DNA of 7,273 nucleotides from an uncultured Oscillospiraceae bacterium (lineage in GTDB: Bacteria > Bacillota > Clostridia > Oscillospirales > Oscillospiraceae). The notes beneath the pieces are model-generated. The model did no database searches. It worked only from the letters and a program-made list of their open reading frames with translations, and was not told where the DNA came from. Location of the stretch: contig CAJUQN010000121.1 of the NCBI GenBank assembly GCA_910588625.1, positions 1 through 7,273 on the forward strand, in the 5' to 3' direction. Both the position numbers and the translations under genes were made by a program. Below, piece after piece: positions 1 through 5,619 of the stretch (the first letter of the stretch is position 1; each line of letters starts with the position of its first letter).

Positions 1-37
1 CACCTTCCCGCACCACGGTGCCAACGTTCCTCAATCC

Positions 38-55
38 ATCACAGAAGAAAAATTT
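38..55 (+). repeat. Switch 1 left inverted-repeat arm
   Basis: ATCACAGAAGAAAAATTT. It is the exact reverse complement of 274-291, with no extension on the outer side. Its outer hexamer ATCACA is shared with the arms of switch 2. Confidence 0.85.
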
Positions 56-69
56 GGCCCCAGGAAAGG

Positions 70-113
70 AAAAAGAGCGTGATCCACGGCTCAAAACGCC
101 GCAAATCATGCTC
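70..113 (-). terminator. Terminator-like hairpin inside switch 1, leftward
   Basis: On the minus strand, a stem formed by 105-113 and 75-83 (one A-C mismatch), continuing through wobble pairs to an inner CGGC/GCCG stem (87-90 with 98-101), is followed by a U-tract (complement of 70-74, then more T-rich sequence). It would stop transcripts reading leftward out of recombinase 1. Because it lies inside the invertible segment, inversion would turn it toward the recombinase. The stem is imperfect, so strength is uncertain. Confidence 0.45.
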
Positions 114-197
114 TCAGATACCAAAAACGGGCGCAAAGAAACAAGCTGGTTTCCTGGACCGGCTGTCTTATCATGACTATTTTGTTGAAAATGAGGG

Positions 198-226
198 TTG
201 CAATTTGCCAGCTTATGTAGTAAGAT
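198..226 (+). promoter_or_regulatory. Candidate promoter inside switch 1
   Basis: TTGCAA (198-203), a 17-base spacer, then TAAGAT (221-226); four of six bases match consensus in each hexamer. Just upstream is a TTTTGTTGAA...GAGGG stretch resembling the sequence before the promoter candidate in switch 2, which supports homologous promoters in the same orientation. It points rightward, antisense to recombinase 1, and would point leftward after inversion. Confidence 0.4.
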
Positions 227-273
227 AAGGACGTTTGAATGGAATAGGTTGATTTTTTGTTCTGTTGGCTACA

Positions 274-291
274 AAATTTTTCTTCTGTGAT
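274..291 (-). repeat. Switch 1 right inverted-repeat arm
   Basis: AAATTTTTCTTCTGTGAT, perfect inverse of 38-55. It ends 8 bases from the stop codon of recombinase 1 (300-302), a placement closely matched by switch 2. Confidence 0.85.
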
Positions 292-299
292 AATTCCCG

Positions 300-1142
300 T
301 CAGGAGATCAGGCCCAGCCTGTCCATGCGCCGGACGTATTCGTCGCCGGTGGTGGCAAGATAGATCCGGGTGGTCTCCACGCTGGAGTGCCCCAGCACAT
401 CCGCCAACTGGACCACGTCCCGGCAGACCTTGTAGAACGTCCGGGCGAACAGATGGCGCAGATTGTGGGGGAACACCTTGGAGGGCGCCACCCCCGCTTT
501 TTTACAGATGGACTTCATCTCGGCCCAGATCTGCCGCCGAGACATCCCTTTCCCGGTCCTGGTGAGGAAGATCTCGCCGGAGCCGGTGTTTTGCTTTTTG
601 GCGTATTTCAGCAGCTTCCGGCGCAGCTTTCCCGGCAGCAGAATGGTGCGGATCTTCCCTTTCAGCGCGATTTCCGCCCGCCCCGCCTGGGCGGCCTCCA
701 CGGTGATATACCGGACCTCGGACACCCGGATGCCGGTGGCGCAGATGGTCTCCATCAGCAGGGCCAGCCGCTCCCTTCCCAGGGTGTGAGCGGCTTCCAG
801 CAGACGGACATATTCCTCTTTGGTCAGTTCCTTTTCCCGGCTGCGGAAGATCCGGCGCTGAACGCGCACGGTCTTGACCCGCAGCTCCTCCCAGTGCTGG
901 AAACAGAAAAACCGATTTACCGCGATCAGCATGGAGTTGATGGTGGAAGGGGCGTAGCCCGAAGCCAGCAGATGTTCCTTCCAGGCCACGGCGGCCTCCT
1001 TGTCCAGCGGTCTCTCCTCCAGCCACGCGGCGAAGGCGCGGATGTCCCGCAGATATTTTTCGATGGTGCCGGGTTCCCGCTCCTCCAGACGCAGATGGCG
1101 TTCAAACGCCGTAAGTTGTGCTTGATCGATGTGCTTGTCCAT
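300..1142 (-). CDS. Tyrosine recombinase/integrase 1 (XerC/D-like), putative invertase
   Basis: A 280-residue phage-integrase-family protein that cuts and rejoins DNA through a 3'-phosphotyrosine. The N-terminal SAM-like core-binding domain spans about residues 8-92 and the catalytic domain about 105-275. The full catalytic set is visible: R139 (ATGIRVSE), K163 in the beta-hairpin (KGKIRT), H226 and R229 (PHNLRH), H252 (LGHSS) and nucleophile Y261 (TRIYL). The start is supported by GGGGAGG at 1150-1156, seven bases upstream. The length is that of stand-alone invertases or Xer-like enzymes, shorter than typical ICE integrases with an arm-binding domain. Its stop lies 8 bases from a perfect 18-bp inverted repeat, so inversion of 38-291 is its likely job (inference). 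It is a close paralog of the second recombinase: 133 of the last 170 residues are identical by hand alignment. It is divergent from the EpsG-like gene. Confidence 0.93.
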   Translation of the reverse strand: MDKHIDQAQLTAFERHLRLEEREPGTIEKYLRDIRAFAAWLEERPLDKEAAVAWKEHLLASGYAPSTINSMLIAVNRFFCFQHWEELRVKTVRVQRRIFRSREKELTKEEYVRLLEAAHTLGRERLALLMETICATGIRVSEVRYITVEAAQAGRAEIALKGKIRTILLPGKLRRKLLKYAKKQNTGSGEIFLTRTGKGMSRRQIWAEMKSICKKAGVAPSKVFPHNLRHLFARTFYKVCRDVVQLADVLGHSSVETTRIYLATTGDEYVRRMDRLGLIS

Positions 1143-1212
1143 GAAAACGCCTCCCCAAATCGTGTTATCCCATTTTACACAACCCGGGTCTTTCGGCGAA
1201 GAAATATTTAGC

Positions 1213-1241
1213 TTGCGCCCTGCTTGCCTCTATGTCATAAT
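1213..1241 (+). promoter_or_regulatory. Candidate promoter of the EpsG-like gene
   Basis: TTGCGC (1213-1218), a 17-base spacer, then CATAAT (1236-1241), a 5/6 match to the -10 consensus. The -35 hexamer and spacing are the same as in the candidate promoter of switch 2. Transcription would begin near 1248, giving a leader of about 55 bases. Confidence 0.5.
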
Positions 1242-1253
1242 GGAGGAAAAGAC

Positions 1254-1297
1254 GCGGGGATCCTGCTTTTCAAATTTCCCCGCCTGCGCGGGGTGAT
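1254..1297 (+). promoter_or_regulatory. Leader with two mutually exclusive hairpins covering the ribosome site
   Basis: Stem A pairs GCGGGGA (1254-1260) with TCCCCGC (1277-1283). Stem B pairs CCCCGC (1278-1283) with GCGGGG (1288-1293) around a four-base loop. They share 1278-1283, so only one can form. The likely ribosome site, GGGGTGAT (1290-1297, close to GGAGGTGAT), overlaps stem B and ends five bases before the ATG. Stem B should hide it and stem A should free it. The base pairing is read from sequence; a regulatory role is inferred. Confidence 0.4.
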
Positions 1298-1302
1298 AGG
1301 TC

Positions 1303-2358
1303 ATGTTCCCATATTATCTGCTGATTGGAGCCAGCCTTGCGGGCGCGCCGCTGCCCCGCCATCGGTCAAAGTTTCGGTGGGGCTATTTGCTGGCCATGGG
1401 CCTGGCCTGCTGGCTTTTGGCCTCCTTCCGCTATGTCACCGGTTTCGATTATCGTTTTTATGAGTCCGCTTTTCAGTCCATTTCAGCTTCCGGCCTGGGT
1501 GGCGCGGACTGGTCGGAACCGGGCTATCTCCTCCTGAATCGGGCGGTCTCCCAGCTCGGCGGGGACTACCGTATCTTCCTGTTTGTGTTTCATTTTCTGC
1601 TGACCGCGCTGGTCTTTGTCTGGATCGGACGTTATTCCCCCTCCCCCTGGATGAGCGTTTTCCTGTTCCTCACCCTGCAATACTTTGCCCTGAGCATGAA
1701 TTTTCTGCGTCAGGCCCTGGCCGCCGCCATCGTGATCTGGGCCTACCCATTCCTGAAAAGCCGCCGCTTTCTCCCCGCTTGCGGGCTGGTGCTTCTTGCC
1801 GCCTGCTTCCACCGGACCGCCCTCGTCATGCTCCCGCTCTGCATCCTGCTCACCCTGCCGCCGTCCAAGCTCCACTACGGTCTGGCCGCACTCGCAGCGG
1901 GCGCGGCATATTTCCTGATGGACCCGCTGATCAACGTCGCCATCTCCATCGTGCCGAAATACCAGCATTACCTTACGGAAAAATACTGGCAGGGCAACAG
2001 CTTTCTCTACGTTTTGATGCCGATGGGCTGTCTCCTGTTTGCCATCCCCCTGTTACGTCAGGCGACAGAAGAACCGGATGGATCCCCGGTGCTGGTCAAC
2101 AGCGTGTTTTACTCCCTTCTGATCCAGCTATTCATCACCCGGCACTTCATCCTGGAGCGGCTGTCCATTTATGCTGCCATGTTCTCCCTGCTGGCCCTTC
2201 CCGCCGCGGTTTTCGCCCCCTGCAAGCGGATATCCCAAAAGACGCGGACAGGTATTCTCATCCTGGGTGCCCTGGCCTATTTCCTGTTCGCTGTCAGCCA
2301 GGGCTTCCACGGCGTATATCCCTACCACGGGATCTGGGAACGGGTCCTCACCCCCTGA
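1303..2358 (+). CDS. EpsG-family membrane protein, polysaccharide polymerase-like
   Basis: A 351-residue polytopic membrane protein with roughly ten hydrophobic segments, for example around residues 28-42, 89-108, 115-132, 135-150, 156-179, 186-207, 233-250, 267-279, 288-304 and 316-331. It has hallmarks of the EpsG family (Wzy-like): FRYVTGFDYRFY at 42-53, NFLRQALA at 133-140, a histidine in ACFHRTALVM at 167-176, and ERLSIY at 285-290. Members are thought to polymerise exopolysaccharide or capsule repeat units at the cytoplasmic membrane. The length is typical for the family. The ATG follows a GGGGTGAT ribosome site that can fold into a hairpin. No glycosyltransferases or flippase flank it here, so it is a stand-alone or orphan copy. 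The specific substrate is unknown. Confidence 0.8.
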   Translation: MFPYYLLIGASLAGAPLPRHRSKFRWGYLLAMGLACWLLASFRYVTGFDYRFYESAFQSISASGLGGADWSEPGYLLLNRAVSQLGGDYRIFLFVFHFLLTALVFVWIGRYSPSPWMSVFLFLTLQYFALSMNFLRQALAAAIVIWAYPFLKSRRFLPACGLVLLAACFHRTALVMLPLCILLTLPPSKLHYGLAALAAGAAYFLMDPLINVAISIVPKYQHYLTEKYWQGNSFLYVLMPMGCLLFAIPLLRQATEEPDGSPVLVNSVFYSLLIQLFITRHFILERLSIYAAMFSLLALPAAVFAPCKRISQKTRTGILILGALAYFLFAVSQGFHGVYPYHGIWERVLTP

Positions 2359-2362
2359 CGGC

Positions 2363-2398
2363 AAAAAGGCGGCCGGAAGCCGCAGCTTCCGGCCGCCT
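2363..2398 (-). terminator. Rho-independent terminator of the surface-protein operon
   Basis: A 14-bp perfect stem (2367-2380 with 2385-2398) with loop CGCA. On the minus strand it is followed by TTTTT (complement of 2363-2367). It lies between two convergent genes and ends the leftward two-gene operon. It may also stop the EpsG-like transcript, though the plus side lacks a T-tract. Confidence 0.88.
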
Positions 2399-2457
2399 GC
2401 CTGCATTCGCGGATACAGGGGCGTTTCTATTTGTTTATGCTCTCGCTGGGAGTGGGG

Positions 2458-3030
2458 TTACGCCTGACGGACCACAAAGGTGGGGATGACGGAGAAGGAA
2501 TTGTTCTCCGGGACCGCGTCGCCCAGGGTGCCCACCACGTACATGGTACTGTTCCCGTAGGCGTTCAGCGACATGACGTTGATATTCTGCTGGGTGTTGG
2601 CCTGAAGCCAGGTGGTCCGATTGAAGGTAGTTGGCATCTGGTTGGCCAGTGTCTCCGGCTGGAAGCCGATGGCGATCTCATTTGGGGCCACATTAGAGCC
2701 GGTCCCCCAGGCCGCCCCCGGAAGCTTGCTCAGATCCACCGAAGTATAGGTCACATCCAGGGCCACAGGGACGCTGGAGTTGTTGGTCACGGTGATACGG
2801 GGGGAGATCACCTTGTTGTCCCCCTCGATGGTGCGGCTGACATGGAAGGGGACATAGGTGGGCATGGTGACCGACATGACGCTGGGCACTACGGTGCCCA
2901 CCATCAGCACCTCGTTGGAGGAGCCGATGGGCACATCGCCGGACTGATAGTTGCTGGACGCATAAGCGGCGGTGGCCAAAAGGCTGACGGCCATCAGAGC
3001 GGCCAGAACAGCGGACAATCTACGTTTCAT
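2458..3030 (-). CDS. Secreted beta-rich surface protein, pilin/matrix-subunit-like
   Basis: A 190-residue exported protein. A KRR start and hydrophobic core (residues 2-21) form a signal peptide with a likely signal peptidase I site after AYA (22-24). The mature part is rich in Thr, Val, Asn and Ser with alternating beta-strand patterns: VGTVVPSVMSVTMPTYVPFHV near the mature N terminus, RITVTNNSSVPVALDVTY in the middle and VIPTFVVRQA at the end. No LPxTG motif, C-terminal anchor or cysteine is seen, so it is either released or assembled through protein contacts. The overall style recalls TasA/camelysin-like or WxL-like surface proteins of Firmicutes, but I do not recognise a specific family. 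The start follows AGGAG at 9-10 bases. It lies 48 bases after the membrane-anchored gene and before a strong terminator, so the two probably form one operon. Confidence 0.8.
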   Translation of the reverse strand: MKRRLSAVLAALMAVSLLATAAYASSNYQSGDVPIGSSNEVLMVGTVVPSVMSVTMPTYVPFHVSRTIEGDNKVISPRITVTNNSSVPVALDVTYTSVDLSKLPGAAWGTGSNVAPNEIAIGFQPETLANQMPTTFNRTTWLQANTQQNINVMSLNAYGNSTMYVVGTLGDAVPENNSFSVIPTFVVRQA

Positions 3031-3078
3031 CAGATACAGCTCCTTTTCTGCCCCTATAACCGCGAAGTATGGCCGAGA

Positions 3079-3612
3079 TCAACTGAGCACCGTGATCTTG
3101 ATCGCGGCGCCCGCCTGGCCGATGAAGGAGTGGTCCTCCTCCCGGTAGGCTTTGAAATAGGCCGTAGCCTGGTATTCACCCGGCTCCAGCACCTTGTCCA
3201 GCCTGGCGTTCTCGATGTAGGCCCCCGTGGGGATGGCTTTGGACTGGTAGACCAGTTCCTGGGTGGCGTCTATGTAGATCTCCACCACCAGCAGCTTGGC
3301 GTTGTTTGCCGGATTCTCCAGCATCAGGTTTCCCTCGGCCCCGCCGTTGGCAAAGACCGGGCTGCTGTTGATGGAGAAGGCGATCATGCCCTCGTCCAGC
3401 TGCTCCTGGAGCTGGGCCTGACGCTCCGCGATGTCGACGCCGGGCAGGATGCCCATGGTGGCGTTATCGTCCAATGCCAGCGGATCGTCATCTTTGCCGT
3501 CATCCGCTCTGGTCAGCCAGAAGGCCGCGCCTCCAATGACCAGCAGCAGGAGACATGCGGCGGCAATGATCAGCGGTTTCTTTTTTGACTTTTTGGGCGG
3601 ATTTTCGCTCAT
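3079..3612 (-). CDS. Membrane-anchored extracytoplasmic protein, function unknown
   Basis: A 177-residue protein with a short Lys-rich cytoplasmic tail (residues 5-12, KKSKKKP), one transmembrane segment (about 13-33) and an extracellular domain. A DDGKDDD linker (37-43) leads to a beta-rich domain (about 75-177) with strands such as GNLMLENP, LLVVEIYI and GEYQATAYFKAY, ending in KITVLS; an Ig-like fold is plausible. I do not recognise the family. The start at 3612 is chosen because GGTGAT sits four bases upstream; an ATG four codons earlier (3624) has no ribosome site. It is the first gene of an operon with the secreted protein, suggesting it anchors, senses or assembles that protein (inference). 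An IS110 element lies immediately upstream. Confidence 0.75.
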   Translation of the reverse strand: MSENPPKKSKKKPLIIAAACLLLLVIGGAAFWLTRADDGKDDDPLALDDNATMGILPGVDIAERQAQLQEQLDEGMIAFSINSSPVFANGGAEGNLMLENPANNAKLLVVEIYIDATQELVYQSKAIPTGAYIENARLDKVLEPGEYQATAYFKAYREEDHSFIGQAGAAIKITVLS

Positions 3613-3627
3613 AATAATCACCATGCC

Positions 3628-3671
3628 GACCGTTACACGGTCTGCACAAATAGGGATGAAAGGGTGCAGAC
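3628..3671 (-). promoter_or_regulatory. Overlapping inverted repeats in the surface-operon leader
   Basis: GACCGT (3628-3633) pairs with ACGGTC (3637-3642) around TAC, and GTCTGCAC (3640-3647) pairs with GTGCAGAC (3664-3671). The two stems overlap at 3640-3642. They lie 4-47 bases upstream of the upstream ATG (3624) and could be an operator or a leader structure. No strong promoter is seen here; TTGTAG with TAATTT at 17-base spacing, just upstream on the minus strand, is weak. Confidence 0.3.
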
Positions 3672-3743
3672 AAACGGTCGCCTTTCTTATAAAATTAGGC
3701 TGAGGGGAAGCATACTACAACGCACGGCAGGAGGAGTCGCAGA

Positions 3744-3771
3744 TTGCTTCCAGAGTTCAAAGCAGTATAAT
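3744..3771 (+). promoter_or_regulatory. Promoter with consensus -10 at the IS110 left end
   Basis: TTGCTT (3744-3749), a 16-base spacer, then TATAAT (3766-3771), an exact -10. In IS110 elements a -10 box near the left end is completed by a -35 box from the right end when the circular intermediate forms, and drives the guide RNA. Whether the -35 seen here belongs to the element or to the target is unclear. Confidence 0.45.
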
Positions 3772-3777
3772 AATCAA

Positions 3778-3905
3778 TGTTAGGACAGCCTTTTCAAGCA
3801 CAAATGAGTGGTGCCAAGAGCCCGGACACTAAGGATTGTATTAACACCTGTTAATTGCTTGGCGGTTCAGTCACTGTTTCCCCTCATCATTTTGTTATGA
3901 GGAGG
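3778..3905 (+). ncRNA. Candidate IS110 bridge RNA
   Basis: The non-coding stretch between the TATAAT box and the transposase holds an ordered set of stem candidates: AGTG...CACT around 3806-3830 enclosing an internal loop, ATTAACA/TGTTAAT (3840-3846 with 3849-3855), and CCTCAT/ATGAGG (3882-3887 with 3897-3902). IS110-group elements encode a bridge RNA in this position that pairs with both target and donor DNA. The placement fits; the fold and boundaries are inferred. The last stem overlaps the transposase ribosome site. Confidence 0.35.
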
Positions 3906-3912
3906 GCATGGT

Positions 3913-3962
3913 TTGAAGGTCGTATTTCCAACTTGCTGTGGGATTGATGTCCACAAATCGTT
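3913..3962 (+). pseudogene. IS110 transposase N-terminal piece, out of frame with the main ORF
   Basis: A TTG at 3913, seven bases after GGAGG (3901-3905), opens a frame reading KVVFPTCCGIDVHKSF. This is the expected IS110 N terminus, with the first catalytic Asp in GIDVHK. The next residues (LVATIIKT) continue in a different frame from 3963. The join is a run of four T (3961-3964) where five are needed, so one T appears to be missing. Uncorrected, this frame ends at a TGA a few dozen codons on. Confidence 0.75.
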
Positions 3963-5159
3963 TTGGTTGCAACTATCATCAAAACGCCAAAGGACAACCT
4001 ACAGCCAGAATACCAGAAGAAGCGGTTTTCTGTGTTCAATTCCGAACTGAATCACCTTGCTGATTGGCTTTACGAGAATAGCTGCTTGGATGTGTGCATG
4101 GAATCCACCGGGAAATACTGGGTGCCGGTATTCAACATTCTGGAAAAACGGGGCATTCGGGTCGTCATTGCCAACCCCAAATGGGTCAAGGCGGTAAAGG
4201 GGAATAAAGACGATACAAAGGACTCCAAATGGATTGGGGATCTGTTCCGTATCGGCTTGGTCAAAAGCAGCTTTATCCTTGCTAAGGATATCCGTATTCT
4301 GCGGGAATTGACCCGTTATCGCTACAAACTCACTTGCATGAAAAGCAGTGAAAAGAACCGTTTCCAGAATGCCTTTACCGTCTGCAATGTGGCGCTTGAT
4401 TCCGTCGTGTCTGATATGTTTGGTAAGTCCGCAACCGCAATCACAGACTACCTGACATCCGATGAGGATTTTGACCCGCAGCATTGCGTTTCCCTTTTAC
4501 AGCGTTCCCTCAAGAAAAAGGCGGATGATGTTCTCGTTTCTATTGAAGGGTACGAAATTTCGCCAGAGCAGAAATACCGCATTGGCATTGTCCGCGACCA
4601 TCTCCACTACATTGAGGAACTGATTGAGCGGGTGGATTCCTGCATCAACACCATGGTCGAAAAGTACGATGGGGCTATTTCGCTCCTTTGTACCATTCCT
4701 GGCATTGACCGCAGCTCCGCGATAACTGTTATCTCTGAAATTGGCGTGGATATGGCTCAGTTTGGTTCCTCCAAGCGCCTTTGCTGCTGGGCCGGTCTCA
4801 CCCCCGGCAATAACGAATCCGCCGGCAAGAAAAAGTCTGTCCGTATTTCACGTGCGGGAGTTTATCTCAAACCTGCGTTGGTGCAAGTGGCCCACGCAGC
4901 CGTGAAGGACAAGCTGAATCCCTACTATGCTTTGAAGTATGAGCGTATTGCCAAACGCCGGGGCAAGAAACGGGCCATCATCGCCATTGCCAGAATGATT
5001 TTGACCGCCATTTACTCCATGCTCTCCACCGGGGAAATCTGGAATCCTGTTGATTTGTTCAAGGTTGATATGCCTGAACATCTCAAAGAACAGCAGCTTC
5101 AAAAGGCTGTGAGGCAGGCTGTTCGATTCCTTGAAATGCAGGGCCTTAAAGTGAGTTAG
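3963..5159 (+). CDS. IS110-family transposase main ORF, lacking first catalytic Asp
   Basis: A 398-residue open frame with the two IS110 domains. The RuvC-like DEDD part has E47 (CMESTGKYW) and D84/D87 (DDTKDSKW), three residues apart as expected; the first Asp is encoded upstream in another frame. The C-terminal Transposase_20 domain spans about 238-320 (LLCTIPGIDRSSAITVISEIG, WAGLTPGNNESAG), with S286 the candidate serine nucleophile, then RISRAGVYLKPALV. Rejoined with the N-terminal piece, the protein would be about 415 residues with D12, E64, D101 and D104, normal for the family. The only start near 3963 is a TTG with no ribosome site, just after an in-frame TGA, so as written the enzyme is probably not made in active form. 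A bridge-RNA-guided recombinase is the family role. A sequencing error in the T run is possible. Confidence 0.85.
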   Translation: MVATIIKTPKDNLQPEYQKKRFSVFNSELNHLADWLYENSCLDVCMESTGKYWVPVFNILEKRGIRVVIANPKWVKAVKGNKDDTKDSKWIGDLFRIGLVKSSFILAKDIRILRELTRYRYKLTCMKSSEKNRFQNAFTVCNVALDSVVSDMFGKSATAITDYLTSDEDFDPQHCVSLLQRSLKKKADDVLVSIEGYEISPEQKYRIGIVRDHLHYIEELIERVDSCINTMVEKYDGAISLLCTIPGIDRSSAITVISEIGVDMAQFGSSKRLCCWAGLTPGNNESAGKKKSVRISRAGVYLKPALVQVAHAAVKDKLNPYYALKYERIAKRRGKKRAIIAIARMILTAIYSMLSTGEIWNPVDLFKVDMPEHLKEQQLQKAVRQAVRFLEMQGLKVS

Positions 5160-5183
5160 CCGCTACTGATATTTTGCGGTTTG

Positions 5184-5219
5184 CCTCGAAAATTTCCTGC
5201 TTTTCGGGGCTGTGTTTTT
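5184..5219 (+). terminator. Terminator after the IS110 transposase
   Basis: CCTCGAAAA (5184-5192) pairs with TTTTCGGGG (5201-5209) through nine pairs including one G-U, with an eight-base loop. CTGTG then TTTTT follow. It is a plausible end for the transposase transcript, although the T-tract starts several bases after the stem. Confidence 0.55.
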
Positions 5220-5354
5220 GCGCCCTTTTCTGGTGCGCCTCTTACCCGAGTAGCTTTCACACTAAGACCTCTTTTCTCCTGTAAAAATATTGCGGATGAT
5301 GTGCCGGGCCGCATGGATATGGACGCTGGCGGAACGAGAACGGCCCAGAGTTTC
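5220..5354. other. Non-coding stretch between the IS110 tail and switch 2
   Basis: No convincing gene: the short frames here lack ribosome sites and protein-like composition. It includes the uncertain right end of the IS110 element and presumably old flanking DNA that once joined switch 2 to the sequence left of about 3760. Confidence 0.4.
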
Positions 5355-5377
5355 TATCACAAATTCCGCATATCGTC
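5355..5377 (+). repeat. Switch 2 left inverted-repeat arm
   Basis: Begins TATCACAAATTCCGCA and continues to 5377. It pairs with 5620-5642 with mismatches at arm positions 10, 17 and 22. ATCACA (5356-5361) matches the outer hexamer of switch 1. Confidence 0.75.
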
Positions 5378-5535
5378 CTGACGGCGGGCAAAAAATGCCG
5401 GACAGGACGGCGCAAATGCGGAAAAATCATGAAACGGCCCTTGTTCGGCACAAGAAAGGGCGCAAAAAAATAAGCTGGACAAAATTCCTCATTGCCCGGC
5501 CTGATTTGTTATGTAAAAAATTGTTTTGAAGGGGC

Positions 5536-5564
5536 TTGCGCTTCCTCACCGCCTGTGCTATGAT
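5536..5564 (+). promoter_or_regulatory. Extended -10 promoter candidate inside switch 2
   Basis: TTGCGC (5536-5541), a 17-base spacer, then TATGAT (5559-5564) preceded by TGC, an extended -10 element. It is the best promoter-like sequence in the segment and shares its -35 hexamer with the EpsG-like promoter. It reads rightward, antisense to recombinase 2, and would read leftward after inversion. A near-complete stem (5571-5582 with 5599-5611) begins at about the expected first base of the transcript. Confidence 0.55.
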
Positions 5565-5619
5565 GATTTCGCCGAAGGAAAATTGGAAGGAACCGTTGTT
5601 TTCTTTCCGGCTTCTACAC

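Larger units (their letters stand above)
38..291. other. Candidate invertible DNA switch 1 (recombinase-linked)
   Basis: A 254-bp segment is bounded by a perfect 18-bp inverted repeat and lies 8 bases beyond the stop codon of a tyrosine recombinase gene. No convincing ORF lies inside. The 218-bp interior holds a rightward promoter-like sequence (198-226), a leftward terminator-like hairpin (70-113), and a block at 128-149 that matches a block in the second switch (5457-5478) at 19 of 22 positions. Tyrosine recombinases of this size commonly invert short promoter-bearing segments next to their own gene, as in FimB/FimE-type and gut-Firmicute phase-variation switches. In the orientation shown, the promoter faces the recombinase 3' end. 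Inversion would aim it at whatever lies left of position 1. The repeat, spacing and neighbour are seen directly; inversion itself is inferred. Confidence 0.75.
3760..5215 (+). mobile_element. IS110-family insertion sequence (ends approximate)
   Basis: Identified by its DEDD-type transposase, a non-coding upstream leader of about 150 bases with stem-loops, and a short downstream tail with a terminator. IS110 elements usually lack terminal inverted repeats and none is seen here, so the ends are estimates. The element's codon use is less GC-rich than the flanking genes. It separates the surface-protein operon from switch 2. Confidence 0.7.

Noticed and set aside
1..37. Start of a leftward gene at the window edge
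   Set aside because: The minus strand has GAGG followed by TTG or GTG codons, but too few bases remain to tell a gene from leader sequence.
387..1211. Long plus-strand frame antisense to recombinase 1
   Set aside because: Its translation is Pro/Gly/Gln-rich without domains, while the minus strand encodes a complete catalytic recombinase. It is a GC-bias shadow.
2431..3588. Plus-strand 385-residue frame across both surface genes
   Set aside because: It spans two minus-strand genes with good ribosome sites, a signal peptide and a transmembrane segment. The plus product is His/Gly/Asp-rich noise.
3958..3965. Programmed -1 frameshift to make full-length transposase
   Set aside because: TCGTTTTGG is not a good slippery heptamer: a -1 slip would put the Phe tRNA on GTT. 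A simple base loss or sequencing error is more likely.
3700..5300. Terminal inverted repeats of the insertion sequence
   Set aside because: I looked for matching ends and found none. This is expected for IS110, so the boundaries are left approximate.
5181..5529. Short frames on both strands in the region left of and inside switch 2
   Set aside because: No ribosome sites or recognisable composition; they overlap inverted repeats and promoter-like elements that explain the region better.
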